A stretch of 64,000 bases of DNA from contig JAMWFC010000122.1 of the NCBI GenBank assembly GCA_027475525.1, positions 806,001-870,000 of the forward strand, in the 5' to 3' direction. The position numbers and the translations under genes are program-made. Shown one piece after another: positions 20,207-31,802 of the stretch. Origin of the DNA: Macrolepiota albuminosa (taxonomy: Eukaryota > Basidiomycota > Agaricomycetes > Agaricales > Agaricaceae). The notes under the pieces are model-generated. The model ran no database searches, was not told the origin of the DNA, and saw only the letters and a program-made list of their open reading frames with translations. Position 1 is the stretch's first letter. Every line of letters starts with the position of its first letter.

Positions 20207-22683
20207 ATGCTCTCAACGCTTCCCTTGCTGGCCTTTCTGGCCTCAGCGTCTTCTCCGGTATTTGCTGCGAGTGCAGGATCGTTCGCGGATGGAGGGAACA
20301 CTCTAGTTAGCGCAATGATGGTGCGTGAGCTTCTAGGTTATCTCTGTGACAACCCTGAAGAAGTCAGATGTTTTTGGGAAACGAAGAAAAAGTTTACATC
20401 CTAGATAAAGCAGAGGGCAATGCTGCCACAGTGGCAGGTCATCCAGCTTGGGGCTCAGTTTGGTATGTCTCTTCCGTCGTAGTCGTCGAACTGCTAACAC
20501 AAAGCAGGGACATCGCCTCGCGTCAAGCGAATGTCATGGATGTGCGTACAAATGTCTTCTGCGCGTCAGGAATGCATCTACCAAACGGGTCGTGGGTCAC
20601 GTTCGGCGGAAATGGCGCAATTGGTCGGGGAGGTGTAATCGGTTCGCAGAAAAATCCCTCAGGCAATGGTGCTTGGGATGCCGAATATCAAGATTTCGAT
20701 GGATCAAAGGCAATTCGGATATTAAATCCATGCACAGACTCAGATAATTTTGCCTCGACTAATTGCCAGTGGTTCGATGATCCAAGCCTACTTTCAATGC
20801 AGAAGCAACGATGGTATTCCACGGCCGAGGCGCTTGCTGATGGGTCTATCGTCTTAATCGGTGGTTTTGTCAACGGCGGATACATCAACCGAAATTATCC
20901 CAACACTGATCCACAATTTGAGGGCGGTGCCGCAGAGAACACGTATGAGTTTTACCCAGCAAATGGACGTGGAGTTCAGACCTTGAACTTTTTGATCCAA
21001 ACATCTGGTCTCAATGCTTACGCTCACGCGTTCCTCCTCAACTCTGGCAAGATGCTCGTTCAGGCTAATGTTTCTACCAGTTGGTATCTCTTTACTCGCT
21101 TTATTTATGCCTTTAGTATTGATTAATCACGTTTAGTGATCTGGGATTACAACAACAATATCGAGACCCCGCTTCCAGGCATGCCTGGCAACGTCGTCCG
21201 TGTCTATCCCGCGTCCGGAGCCGTCGCCGTCCTTCCTCTTACACCTGGTAATAACTGGAACCCCACCATCATCTTCTGCGGTGGTTCCGACATGCCAGAT
21301 GAAGCCTGGGGCAACTACGCAAATCCTGCGATCAACACATGGGATTATCCTGCCTCGAGGGACTGCCAAAGGCTGACGCCGGAGCCTGCAGATGGTTCTG
21401 CTCCTGCTTATGAGCAGGATGATGACATGCTCGAGGGCAGGACGATGGGGCAATTCATACTTCTGCCTGATGCCACGATGCTCGTAGTCAACGGCGGTCT
21501 CAACGGCACAGCTGGCTACGCTACTGAGACCGGACAGACTGCACTATATGGTGACATGCCCTTTGGAATGTCTCTGGCCTCTGGCCCTGTTGGTACACCT
21601 GCGATTTACAACCCCAACGCACCCAAGGGCCAGCGATGGTCTAATACTGGCTTTGACACATCTAGTATTGCCCGATTGTATCACTCGTCTGCTATCCTCC
21701 TCCCCGACGCCTCAGTCCTCATCGCTGGCTCGAACCCCAATGTCGACGTCAACACCAGTACCTTTTTCCCCACTGAATACCGCGCAGAAATCTTCTACCC
21801 TCCCTACTTCAGCGCATCGACACGCCCTGCTCCTACAGGAATGCCCAAAACGATCTCCTACGGCGGTTCTTACTTCGACCTTACTATACCCAAATCCTCT
21901 TATACTGGAACAGCGAATGCAGCAGCTGGTAACACCACCGTCTCTCTCGTGCGTGGCGGTTTCACAACACACGCCATGAATATGGGCCAGCGCTACGTGC
22001 AACTCAACAATACCTTCACAGTCAACAACGATGGTTCTATTACTCTCCATGTGGCCCAGGCACCAAATCCTAACATTCTCCAGCCTGGACCCGCACTTCT
22101 CTTCGTGACCATCAACGGAATACCCTCGAACGGCACCATGGTTATTGTAGGGAGCGGAGCAATGGGCGTACAACCCACCTCCCCGCCAAGCGAGCTCCCA
22201 GCAAGTGTTACCCTCTCCGTTACCATATCGGACAACGGGTCGTCCCCCAACTCCGACCAGAACAACCCGGACAACGGCGCGAGCGGATCGCACACAGGGG
22301 CGATCATAGGTGGTGTGGTTGGTGTTATAGCGGTGATTGGTCTTCTGGGTGCGCTTATTGGTCTTTTACTCGCCCGTCGTCGGCGCCGCACCGCTGTTTC
22401 CACGACCTCGTTCGCTATGACGGGAGGCGGACTGAGTGCCACGGCGCTGGCGGCTGGGTCCCACAGAGGATTCAGGAATTCTGACTCGAGTGCTTTTGTT
22501 TCTTTACAGCATGATAATCACAGTGATGCGTGGAATGGGAGTACGGCGAATTTGGCGCTGGGCTCGCCATATAAAGATGACGGTGGGTTTAGAACTGCGA
22601 GTTCGGATTCGGGGTGGGATTCGTATATGGCGAATTCACCGAGTCCGAAGCGCTTTCAAGGACATGAGATGAGGTATTCGTAG
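20207..22683 (+). CDS. Glyoxal oxidase-like copper radical oxidase, C-terminally membrane-anchored
   Basis: Predicted extracellular copper radical oxidase that oxidises aldehydes and releases H2O2, as in wood-decay fungi. Exons 20207-20320, 20368-20462, 20508-21079 and 21137-22683 give 775 residues in frame; intron 3 starts GTTGGT. A signal peptide (LPLLAFLASASSPVFA) is followed by the oxidase core. Residues matching the copper and cross-link sites are present: Cys in RTNVFCASGMH, Tyr in RWYSTAEALADG, Tyr-His in ARLYHSSAILLPD, and His in GGFTTHAMNMGQRY. The DUF1929-type C-terminal domain follows. After a Ser/Asn-rich linker there is one transmembrane helix (GAIIGGVVGVIAVIGLLGAL) with a stop-transfer RRRRR and a Ser-rich tail of about 100 residues. 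Secreted glyoxal oxidases lack such a tail, so this is a plasma-membrane type. All catalytic residues are intact. Confidence 0.92.
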
Positions 22684-23130
22684 AGCTGAGTAATGTGTTT
22701 TCGTCGTGCTTTTCGTGTTATTGTTTCCTTGCCACCCCATACAGTACAGACTTTTTCGCACGCCCTTTTTCTTTTAAATCATTCATGACATTTCACGGCA
22801 CTTCATACCCTCTCTACCCCACCGACGTGCTTCATATCCCGTCAAATTCCGATCCTTACCCACAGCATCAGTAAAACGGACCTTTAATTTGTAAATGTAT
22901 TTTGGATGGATTAAGATCACGGCCTTTCAGTGAAGGTGTTGCACGTGGTGGGTTCTTGGAGGCTCATGATAGCGATTGGACATGTTCCAGAAATAGACGT
23001 GTCTTCCCAGTCTTAAGACCATGTGTTACAAATTGCGCCAGATATATGGGTCGTTGTAACCTGATGACCTCTCAGAACTTCGCACCTTAGAGTATGGAAA
23101 TCGGTAGTCTTTTAGAAACGGTCAACGACG
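22684..23130. other. Intergenic spacer
   Basis: Downstream of the oxidase gene and upstream of the monooxygenase gene, which lie in tandem. No frame of interest and no clear terminator or TATA box. Confidence 0.5.
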
Positions 23131-24966
23131 ATGTCCAAGCCAAAATTCAATGTCGCTGTTTGGTACGTTTTCTAATTCTTTTCCACCGGAATAGTTTTGA
23201 TGACCAATGTTTCCAGTGGAGGCGGAGTGGGAGGGCTTATTTTTGCTGTCGCAATGTCACGATATTCCGATGTTGAAGTTGGAATCTTTGAAGCTGCAAG
23301 TGAATTTTCGCCTATTGGAGCGGGCATTGGTATATGGCCTCGTGCTTGGAGGGCTTTGGTGGCCATTGGTCTTGGGGATTTGGCGCAATATGCTTCGAGG
23401 CCGCCAAGCGATGACGCTGGTACTACTTGTTTGACGGTCTGTTTCTTAGCTTTCCGCGCTGATATAATATCTTCCCCAGTGTGCACTCTTGAGCTACGAA
23501 AGAGCGATCAGACTGATGGATATTCGTTTTGTCGCATAATCAGCAAAGGTAAGTGTAATCGACACCTCCATGCTTCTGCTGCCACATCCCTGATGGATAT
23601 TCGTTTTGTCGCATAATCAGCAAAGGTAAGTGTAATCGACACCTCCATGCTTCTGCTGCCACATCCATGGGCTGTCTTTCAGGTACCCTTCTGTTTTTCC
23701 ATCGCGCCGATTTTCACGCAGTACTCGTGAAACATCTTTCTTGCCAAATTCAGTATTCCAAGAGACTCAAAACCTACAGACACCTAGAATCGGGTGAACT
23801 CGAACTTCTTTTTGACGATCAATCGACATCTAGATGTGACCTTTTAATTGGTGCGGACGGTATCAAGTCAGCTGTCAGGCATACATTCCTCCATGAACAG
23901 GCTCAAAAGGCACTCATGGAAGGTCGTACAGTAGACGCCAGCAGTTTATTGGCTGCTGTGCATCCAGCATGGACTGGAGCATTAGCATATAGAGCTCTCG
24001 TTCCTGTTGATAAATTGAATAACTACGTTATTCGTGACTATGGAACGGAGGTGCGTTCGTAGTTAAAGAGCTCGGTCCTGCCCCAGATGACACTTTTAAC
24101 AGTACCTGGGAAAGGATTGGGTATATGCGCCCCTTGTTTGTGGTATCCCATGAGTTCACGAAGCCCTCTGCTTTCAGGCTATCATTGCGTACCCAATTGC
24201 TAAGAGTACTCTGATAAACATTGTTGCGTATCGCATCAATGACAGCTTGGCTGGAACTAACTTCGATGGACCTTGGATCGAAGACGTTGAAAAGGATGCC
24301 CTCCTGAATGCCACTTCTCATTGGGAATCCGAATTCATTAAACTTACAAAAGTAAGTGATGTTTATTGGAACCCTCTGATACCATAGTCGTTCAATCCCC
24401 CCTGATGGTGAATAGGGTATCAGTAAATTGAGCAGATGGGCAATTCATACCGTGAGGCCTCTTCGATCATTTGTTTCCGATAAAGTAGCATTACTAGGCG
24501 ACGCCGTAAGACCCGCTGTCCTCTGTCAATGTGTGTGACTCATTGAGTAATAGGCACACGCCATGGCTCCGCATCAGGGCTCCGGCGCCGGTCAAGCTAT
24601 AGAAGTCAGTGTGTCTCCAACCTATCATCTGTCAGGCTGTTGATTTCCCTTCAGGATGGATGTCTCCTTGCTGAGCTTCTAGGCCACCAGTTGGCCAAAC
24701 GCGAAACACTTCCTACTGTACTCCGAATCTACGATGCGTTCCGCCGACCTTTCGCTTTGGATATTGCACAAAAGTCTCTCGAAAACGCTAGCTACCTCAC
24801 CTTGACCCACGAGGATTTCTTGCTTGATGGATATGATGCATCCGAGGAAGTGGAGCGTTTGCATACGATGGGCGAAGTTATCATTGACAAATGGCGATGG
24901 GCTTGGGAAACCTCCTTGGACGATATGATCCATCAGGCCATATCCACTCTAGAAAAAGACCTGTGA
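23131..24966 (+). CDS. FAD-dependent monooxygenase (salicylate hydroxylase-like)
   Basis: Flavoprotein hydroxylase of the class A aromatic type, which uses NAD(P)H and O2. Nine exons are in frame: 23131-23162, 23217-23428, 23480-23548, 23683-24050, 24103-24120, 24178-24351, 24416-24505, 24554-24604 and 24655-24966. They encode 441 residues. The N-terminal FAD fold is VAVCGGGVGGL, with GAGIGIWPRAW after it. The DG motif is CDLLIGADGIKS, the second FAD motif is VALLGDAAHAMAPHQGSGAG, and the substrate side is GPWIEDVEKD. Exon 5 is only 18 nt (YLGKDW), but it is needed to link DYGTE to AIIAYPIAKS. The intron after exon 3 contains one of the 77-bp duplications; without it the intron is 57 nt. No pathway neighbours, so the substrate is unknown. 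Confidence 0.88.
23513..23666. repeat. Perfect tandem duplication, period 77 bp (no. 13)
   Basis: Positions 23513-23589 repeat exactly at 23590-23666. It covers the end of monooxygenase exon 3 with its GTAAGT donor, so the assembly shows the exon end and donor twice. Confidence 0.95.
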
Positions 24967-27153
24967 GTAGGTCTGCTTGACTCGTTAGTATCGGCAAGTT
25001 TAAGGCATTATCATGAGTAATAAAGAACCTGTGGGCACACTTGAATCTAACACAGTTTCGCGCCGATTCATTGGCAAATGACAAACATCCATCATGCCTC
25101 CTGCCAGTGGCTGAAACCAGATCTTGGCATCGCTGTCTGCAACTAACTTGACAAAACGACCCACTTTAGTATATGACGCCTTGTCCATGCAGGTTAGTCA
25201 AATGTTTTAGATCTGAAACTAAAGATCGGAGTCAACAAGTCGATTTAACATTAAACAGCCTAACATGAAGGTCCAGAGTAATCCTATGTCAATTACATTT
25301 GCCTAGCTGATCAATATTGAATGTAGTTAAACAATGACATGCTGAGAACACTCAAGGAAGCACAGCTTCTTTCGCGCAAAGCCATGATTGCATGGACCGT
25401 ACATACCATTTTGAACACTTCGGCACCCCTTTGTGAGTGTGACCCTCAAGACGAATGGTAGTTTTGGTAGTGAAGATCGGTGTGGCAGAGTGATCCTTTC
25501 TGACAAATACTCAGACAAAAATGTTGTGTGACTAGAAAATATAACGGGAAGGCTGATACTTACACGCACACGCTCAATTATCAAGTAAACATGTAAATTC
25601 TGACGAGAAAAAGGCCCTACGGTGCAAAAATAAACCAACGTCCGTTCACGGAAGCAAATTTTGGTTTCCGCACCCCTGTGACGCGTGACGTGCCGAAGTC
25701 TTCAAAATGGTATGTACAGTACTCTCGACTTCGCTGTCTTCTTTCCTTGAGATGGCTGCACAATGTATGTGTGATCACATCTGATCGTTCCTCGTGCGTA
25801 GACTTGAAGACTCCTGCCATCTTATTCCTACTTGATCTCGTCGACAAGTTTGCTAGTTCGTAATGAAGCACAATGAGTGTCAAGTGACCTGTAATGCAAG
25901 TTGTTGAGGGATGCCTAGGTCTGGAAGAGCTTACCCAATGTTTGAGTAGCTAACGGCTGAGAACAAAAACCATCTGTAACCCGGTAACCATTCAAAACAA
26001 TCCTGCTCTTCACGGAGAGTCAGCCTGTAAGAAATAAGGAATATTGCCTAGTTTATCGCTGCTGCCAAAAGGCGAATGAAATACAGATACCACACAGCAA
26101 CAAATCAAGCTCTGAGAAAATTCTGGCTGGGAAGGCTCGAATTTGAAGGTGCTTGGTGTGAATATCCCAAGGCTTTAAATGCGCCAACGGATTCCCGATG
26201 TTCAGCAAGTGTAAAAAAAGCCGACTGTTACGATACAATTACGTTTATCGCCTCCTTTGTCTGACGGATTCTTACATTACTGTATCGAGTAGATTAAAAT
26301 GACGGGTTACGTGTACAACCATAAGGGTCAGTCAAAGGACCGATGCGCTGCAGGGATCACGCTGAAGATTCAGGAAACAGTTTCATCAGCCATGCACATC
26401 AGTTTTCTAATCAAGGAAGTGGGATGACCTTATTTTGCCTAAAATGGAACACGTCGGAATCGCACTCGACGAACCAGTTGGACTACCTGTCCCATTACTT
26501 AGAACAAAGGTCGTTACAGTCCTGTGACCCATTACTCAGAGTGGAAGAGGCTCTCTCACTCTATAAGCGAGCCCAAACCGCTACAAGATGCAGCCGAGTA
26601 AATTGCACCAAACCTGAATGTCAATGCATAACGGGCAAATAATGGATCTCTGCAGTTGGTGAGTTAGTTGCCAAGAATTGGGTCTGAAAATCCAAGTTAT
26701 CTTAATGCATAGTCATCCCAACGGTCCAAGTCGTTTTAGTGGGCCCAAATGCCCTCATTCCCGACATCATGATGGACTTTACACATCTGTTTTGGTGATC
26801 GTCTCCATCAATATGTCTGGATGACAGCACGTTATATAGGGTTTTTCAATGACAAGGATTGCCACATTTATTCATTTATTGCTTATCACATTTATGTATC
26901 CTACCTTGAGTCCAACAACCATCAAACTTCGCTTCAAAGGGTTGTGGCATCGACTCAGAATGGTAAACCTTATCAACTTGGAGTCGGCTTGCGTGCCTAC
27001 TATGGACTCCGGATCAGTGCATTGTTACTGCTGCCCGTGCCTTAAGCTAACCTTGTTTATCGGCTTTACCAGAAGCATTTTCGCGATAAGTCAAAGTGCA
27101 TAGCACCCACCATACAGCACCATACTGAAACTGGATTAGTATATAGCAGGACG
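24967..27153. other. Intergenic, no gene recognised
   Basis: About 2.2 kb with only short frames on both strands (longest about 100 codons at 26343-26642, no recognisable motif). No repeats or RNA genes seen. Confidence 0.5.
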
Positions 27154-29002
27154 ATGCTTTTGTCTTGTAAAAAGTTTTGATGGCTCTTACGCATCACAAA
27201 GGCAAATAACTCTATCATTGTCGGTGTATCTGCTAACTTAACCTATAGGGCTCATTCTTTTCATAGTATTGGTTGTCCATACGGTTTCAGCGATCAACTT
27301 TGAACAATGTTTTAAAGATATCAAGCATGGTCATTGGGGTGAATTTGGTGGTACAGACAATGCTGGGCGTCACGTACCTATTTCGAATGCCACAGCAATA
27401 ACTTACGAATTGTGCGTGAGGGCATGTGGACCGGGACCCGAGCCTTTCCAATGGTCTGTATTCTCTCATCAATTCGGTTCCTGGTTGTTGCCGTGGTTAG
27501 CTCTCGTTTCGCAGCTACCGTTTGGCAGTGAAGATAAACTCGACAATCTTACCTCCATGTTGTTGACTGTTGGCTCGCCAACTCTAGCTGCATATTCGCT
27601 GGCACTTACAGTTCTGAACGGTCGCTGGATCGCTCGCCGTTTCTCATCATACAGTTTTCCAAACACCCGCCAGGCCGTCCGTATCCTCAGCAGTCTTCAA
27701 CAATCTTCATTGCAAATCAATACCCAGGACTCGCTCCTCGCTTCTCTTGTCGTACTTCCCCAAAACGACGAATGGTGGAGCGAACTCGTTACATGGATAG
27801 ATTTTACACACACGTGGTCGATATCTGCTGTCGCCTCCATAGCTTGGGTGATAATCGCATACGTATTCACGCTTATTGATTCCTTCGCCGGTGATATAAC
27901 CGATTCAGTCAACGCAAATGGTGAAGGTGTTGGCTCATTATGGATTTGGTTACTCCCCATCGTCATCGGTTGGCTTCAGATCTCCCCAAAATGTGATGCC
28001 AAACGATTACTCCAGGCTATGAAACGCGCTAACAAGATTGCATATGTCGCTGGGACATCTGGAGATCCCGTTTTGGCAATCTGCATTTCCCAGGAACAAG
28101 CCATCTCCCTTATACAGGAGGTAAACGATCCGTTATTCGACGATGAAAGATGTACAATTCCCATTTACAACTATGCTCGCGTTTTCTCATGGGTTGAATC
28201 TGTGGAGAAAGTGTCAGAAATGTTCCGAGCCGCGTCGCAGCGCGCATACCTTCATTGCTCTGTTGATCCTTCTGTAAAATGGAAAAAGAAAGAGAAATGC
28301 ACGGCAGGTATCCATTCGAAAAATAGGATCGGAACCCGTGCACAGATCGAGGCTTATTGTGTCCCTTCTGGCGAGCAACCCTCGTCGAACTGCAAATCCA
28401 TGTGGGGGCCTAATGTGTTCTCGCGCATTATCATTGCGTCTTCAATCGCGCTTTTGCTCCAATGGGGGACGACAGGTGCTGCGGTTGTTGCAGTCTGGTT
28501 CACACCTACTACCGGTAAGGTTTTTCGCACGTCCGTATCTTAGCTATCTCAAAATATTGCTGTGACAGGCCTTGGTTGCCGTTCAGGAGCATATCTATTG
28601 TACGGTATTCTATCCACGATCATCTGGATGTTGCTTCTTGCGTCAAGCTTCCTGTCTCACCACGTGATCGTAAGAGAACGTGCAGGCTCTTGCATCTCTG
28701 CTATCCTCGCTAGGTGGATTTCCATCAGCATGCGCCGCCTGGGAAAAGTTCTTGCAGTTTTCAACGCAATATGGATTTTTGTCACCTGCCTCTTTCAGTT
28801 CAGCAAGTATTTTGACAGGTGCTACTGCAACAGCAGTGTTCTTGGACGCGGGGTGACGGCGTGGAACGTGATTGCATATGAAACTCAAGATATATCAGGC
28901 ATGAAGGGTGCATGGATTGGTGGAGTTGTCCTGTCGGCGGGAAGTGCGACACTCTTTGTGTTATTTGTCAACCTTTTTATCAATCCCCGGATTCCAGAAT
29001 AG
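27154..29002 (+). CDS. Polytopic membrane protein, conserved basidiomycete family of unknown function
   Basis: Function unknown. Exons 27154-27166, 27249-28514 and 28569-29002 give 570 residues; the 13-nt first exon is chosen because it adds MLLSW to complete a hydrophobic signal segment ending VVHTVSA. The extracellular start has the pattern NFEQCFKDI, GGTDNAGRHVPI and YELCVRACGPG, with cysteines likely paired. Hydrophobic spans follow: SWLLPWLALVSQLPFG, ISAVASIAWVIIAYVFTL, SLWIWLLPIVIGWLQ, FSRIIIASSIALLLQWG, then three more in the last exon, among them GILSTIIWMLLLASSF and GGVVLSAGSATLFVLFVNLF. From memory, similar proteins occur as multi-copy families in agaricomycetes. The reading frame and splice sites are clean, so it is likely a live gene. 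Confidence 0.75.
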
Positions 29003-29399
29003 ACAAACATAACATAGTTATTGAGGTTATCTACTGAAAGCCAACTTGGTGGAACTTATGTGGATTAATGTTTTAATATGTATTTCTAATCACAGCTAAT
29101 TCATCTTCCTTCAATTGTCTGATAAAATCTTAACAGTAAACTGGATAATATGCACTGTGTTTTTACAAGTTTATCACGCAAGCAGGCATTTAGAAAAAGA
29201 ACAAACCGCAAACACCCTCCAAGTGAATATCTGCCTGCGTGATTTACCAAACGAGTGGCGCCAGTGGAGGGGAGTAACTGCGGATACCATTGTTCCAGCT
29301 GACTCCTATTAGTCACTCTCTATCATCTGGACCACAAGGATAATGTGTCCCTTGTTTTGAAGGGCATCAGACGAACCAAAATAACAATTCCCTGGTTTC
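29003..29399. other. Short intergenic stretch up to the LINE insertion
   Basis: About 400 bp with no gene. Together with the sequence after 31687 it forms the original upstream region of FunK1 copy 1 before the LINE inserted. Confidence 0.6.
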
Positions 29400-29415
29400 A
29401 GAAACAATAGTATTA
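29400..29415. repeat. LINE target-site duplication, left copy
   Basis: AGAAACAATAGTATTA (16 bp), repeated exactly at 31671-31686 after the poly-A tail. Confidence 0.9.
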
Positions 29416-31482
29416 GAAACAAAGCCATCGACATAATATGGCTAAAGTCATATCTAAACTTTGGTCCCTTTAGACCATTATGGGCGCTAGTCGCAGATGC
29501 ACTCATGGCGTTGAATACGCCCTCTTCGGAAGAAAGGGTCGACATGAGGATAAAATCAAGCCCTTTCCTCCAGTCATGGAAATCCAAATCCTCAGGCAAT
29601 GGCGAGATTTGTCCTGACATAACACGTTTGTTTAAAACCGCCAGAGACTTCAAGGTAAGACTAGAAATAATTGAAGTGGAGAAGGACATAAGCATGAACA
29701 TGCCTATCTGGTACCACATTGAAGCAGATAACAAGATTAGGAGGATGAACTCCGGTAAGGTGGCGGAATGCCTAAAATCGAAACACTCTATACGTCTAGT
29801 GAAAGATGCGGTCCTCCTAGCTAATGCTATTAACGACCCAGCACACCAGGACACAACTGAGTGTGAGTGTGGGGACTGCATTAAAGTGGAAAGTGATTCA
29901 GGCTGCTCTCATCCGAACCTGTGTACCAAGAGAGCGGGTTCCATGCTCGACACCCTCCCGGAAAAGTGGGACCCCAGGAGAAGTCCTACTGAGGACCAAC
30001 CGGACGTGGAGGAGGTGGGGGAAGCCCCAGAAGGGGCCCCAAAAGTTTCCATTTTTAACCCCAACACCATGACCAAGGGGTACATAGCTGATGCCTTTAG
30101 AATCTTCACGTCGGGTCCAAAATGTAATAACTTATACCCACGTACCCCAGTGGTTCACCTAAACGAACAACTGCGAGCCTCGATCGGTGGAATACACCGG
30201 CTTGAAATAGAGGGGAATGTCCAAGAGGTTAATTTTGTGTCTAATCTTGTCGGCGTCGGAACAGTTCTGTCTGGAAGTGAAGTCACTAGTGAAAGTGCAA
30301 GGTGGTTTAACTTACATAGGCCGCAACACAAGAGTCTCAGCGTTCTTGTTATCGATAATCCTGACCTCTATGAAGTCCGGCATAAATACGCCCTTAACGA
30401 TTTGCATAAGATCAAGTCAAATTCTCGACTTGCTAACGAAAGACATTTCTAAAATGGAAGACGAAGGGTTCTGTGGCATCCACGACGCAGGACTCCTGCG
30501 AACTCTAGTCGGGCGGCTCAGAATGCATAAAGCCAGTATTGCCCTCCACGACTCAACTGACGAGCCAATTTCCCAGCACGAGACCATAGCAAGGTCCCTG
30601 GCTACAAATGCCCTTTCCAGGGGTAGGATCATGACCCTCCCTCCCATCCCCGAGGAACTCCACCTGACCGGAGCACGCCTATCCAGTATGACGCAAGCAC
30701 TTGCATATAAAACAATCAAGAGCTTATCTAGGTGTCCGGAGAGACCAAGGACTCAAAAAAGGTTGAAAGATATAATCCTGTACATCAAGAACGTAGAAGG
30801 AAGAATAACGGATGGAAGGACCATCTGGAAGGGGATCAGAAACAAGGATTTCTCTAAAAAAGTAAAGATCTTCCTATGGAAAATGACGCACGATGCATAT
30901 AAAGTGGGCCAATACTGGGACAGGCCAACAATGGACCTGGACCTCAGAAATCGGGCAGTTTGCAAACATGACAACAACGTTGATTCGTTGGACCACATCA
31001 TGACTCAGTGCGCTAGCCCAGGGCAAGAAATAGTGTGGAATCTGGCGAGTGACTTGTGGAAAAGGAAATCTGGGGAACCCCTTGAATCCCAAAGTGTCGC
31101 AACTATCATTGGAAGTACAGTCCGGAAAATAGAATCTTCGGACGAGATTCGATCAGCAGGTCTAACCAGACTGTTAAGAATACTGCTAGTGGAATCAGCC
31201 TACCTGATATGGGTACTGAGATGCGAACGGGTGATAAGCAAGGACGACGCGCCTCTTGACCTTAGAGAGGTCTCCGGAAGATGGCTCAAACAAATGAGCA
31301 ATAGAGCGGCTCTTGACAGGAAGACCGCGGTCCCTAAGTCCCGGAAGAAGGCTCAGACCGAGGCCATCATAAAAGAGACGTGGTCGGGGACTGGACTTGA
31401 GGGTGAATCCTCACGCATCCAGGAGGATGGCCAGAGCAGGGTTTTAGTGGGTAGTGGGCGCAGTGAAACAGGGGTGGGTTGA
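29416..31482 (+). pseudogene. LINE ORF2 3' remnant (post-RT region and zinc-binding end)
   Basis: Two overlapping frames that should be one, joined at about 30415-30425: HKIKS in the first connects to QILDLLTKDISKMEDEG in the second. No start codon of its own is expected, because the 5' end was lost at integration. Residues WALVADALMALN near the left edge and the Cys/His end place it downstream of the reverse transcriptase of a fungal LINE. Not expected to make a functional protein. Confidence 0.8.
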
Positions 31483-31670
31483 TCCACAGGACTGGGCTCG
31501 TAGTCCCACACGTGTGCGTAAATAGCATTTCCTCGCGGAAGACATTAGCTGACCGTAAATGGAACCTGGTTGTAAACCCGGGTGCTCAGCGCAGCGGGTG
31601 GGAAGAGGACGACTATGGCGTTGTCTTCCCACTGTAAACGCTACTCCAAAAAAAAAAAAAAAAAAAAAAA
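29416..31670 (+). mobile_element. 5'-truncated LINE insertion with poly-A tail
   Basis: A 2255-bp insertion bounded by a 16-bp target-site duplication and ending in about 23 A. It carries only the 3' part of a LINE ORF2. The first frame (from 29416, RNKAIDIIWLKSYLNFG... to about 30420) continues after one frameshift in the second (about 30420-31482). The second ends in a zf-RVT-like module: FLWKMTHDAYKVGQYW, then Cys and His residues in RAVCKHDNN and DHIMTQCAS. The RT core is absent by 5' truncation. CpG content is normal and the target-site copies are identical, so the insertion is recent compared with the CpG-depleted relics at 15-18 kb and 60-61.5 kb. Confidence 0.88.
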
Positions 31671-31686
31671 AGAAACAATAGTATTA
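31671..31686. repeat. LINE target-site duplication, right copy
   Basis: Exact repeat of 29400-29415. Confidence 0.9.
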
Positions 31687-31738
31687 CATAAGTCTATTCA
31701 ATTCATGGTTGCCGCCGCCACGAGGCCTTGTTTTCGTG

Positions 31739-31748
31739 GTATATATAT
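31739..31748 (+). promoter_or_regulatory. TATA-like element before FunK1 copy 1
   Basis: TATATATAT about 55-60 bp upstream of the ATG at 31803. In copy 3 the aligned position reads CACGTGATATTG instead, so the TATA run is not shared. The LINE poly-A ends less than 70 bp further upstream. Confidence 0.35.
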
Positions 31749-31802
31749 TGACCTTCGTTAAACTTGACTTGAGTTCTAAGCCATTCTCTCATTGTGCAGT
31801 CC

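Noticed and set aside
21133..22442. Long minus-strand frames opposite the oxidase gene
   Set aside because: Shadows of a GC-rich exon; no domain, and the plus strand carries all catalytic motifs.
24028..24321. Minus-strand frame of 97 codons in the monooxygenase gene
   Set aside because: Overlaps exons whose plus-strand product is clearly conserved.
25678..25863. Possible small gene in the 25-26 kb interval
   Set aside because: No start context, splice sites or motif; similar frames occur by chance across the interval.
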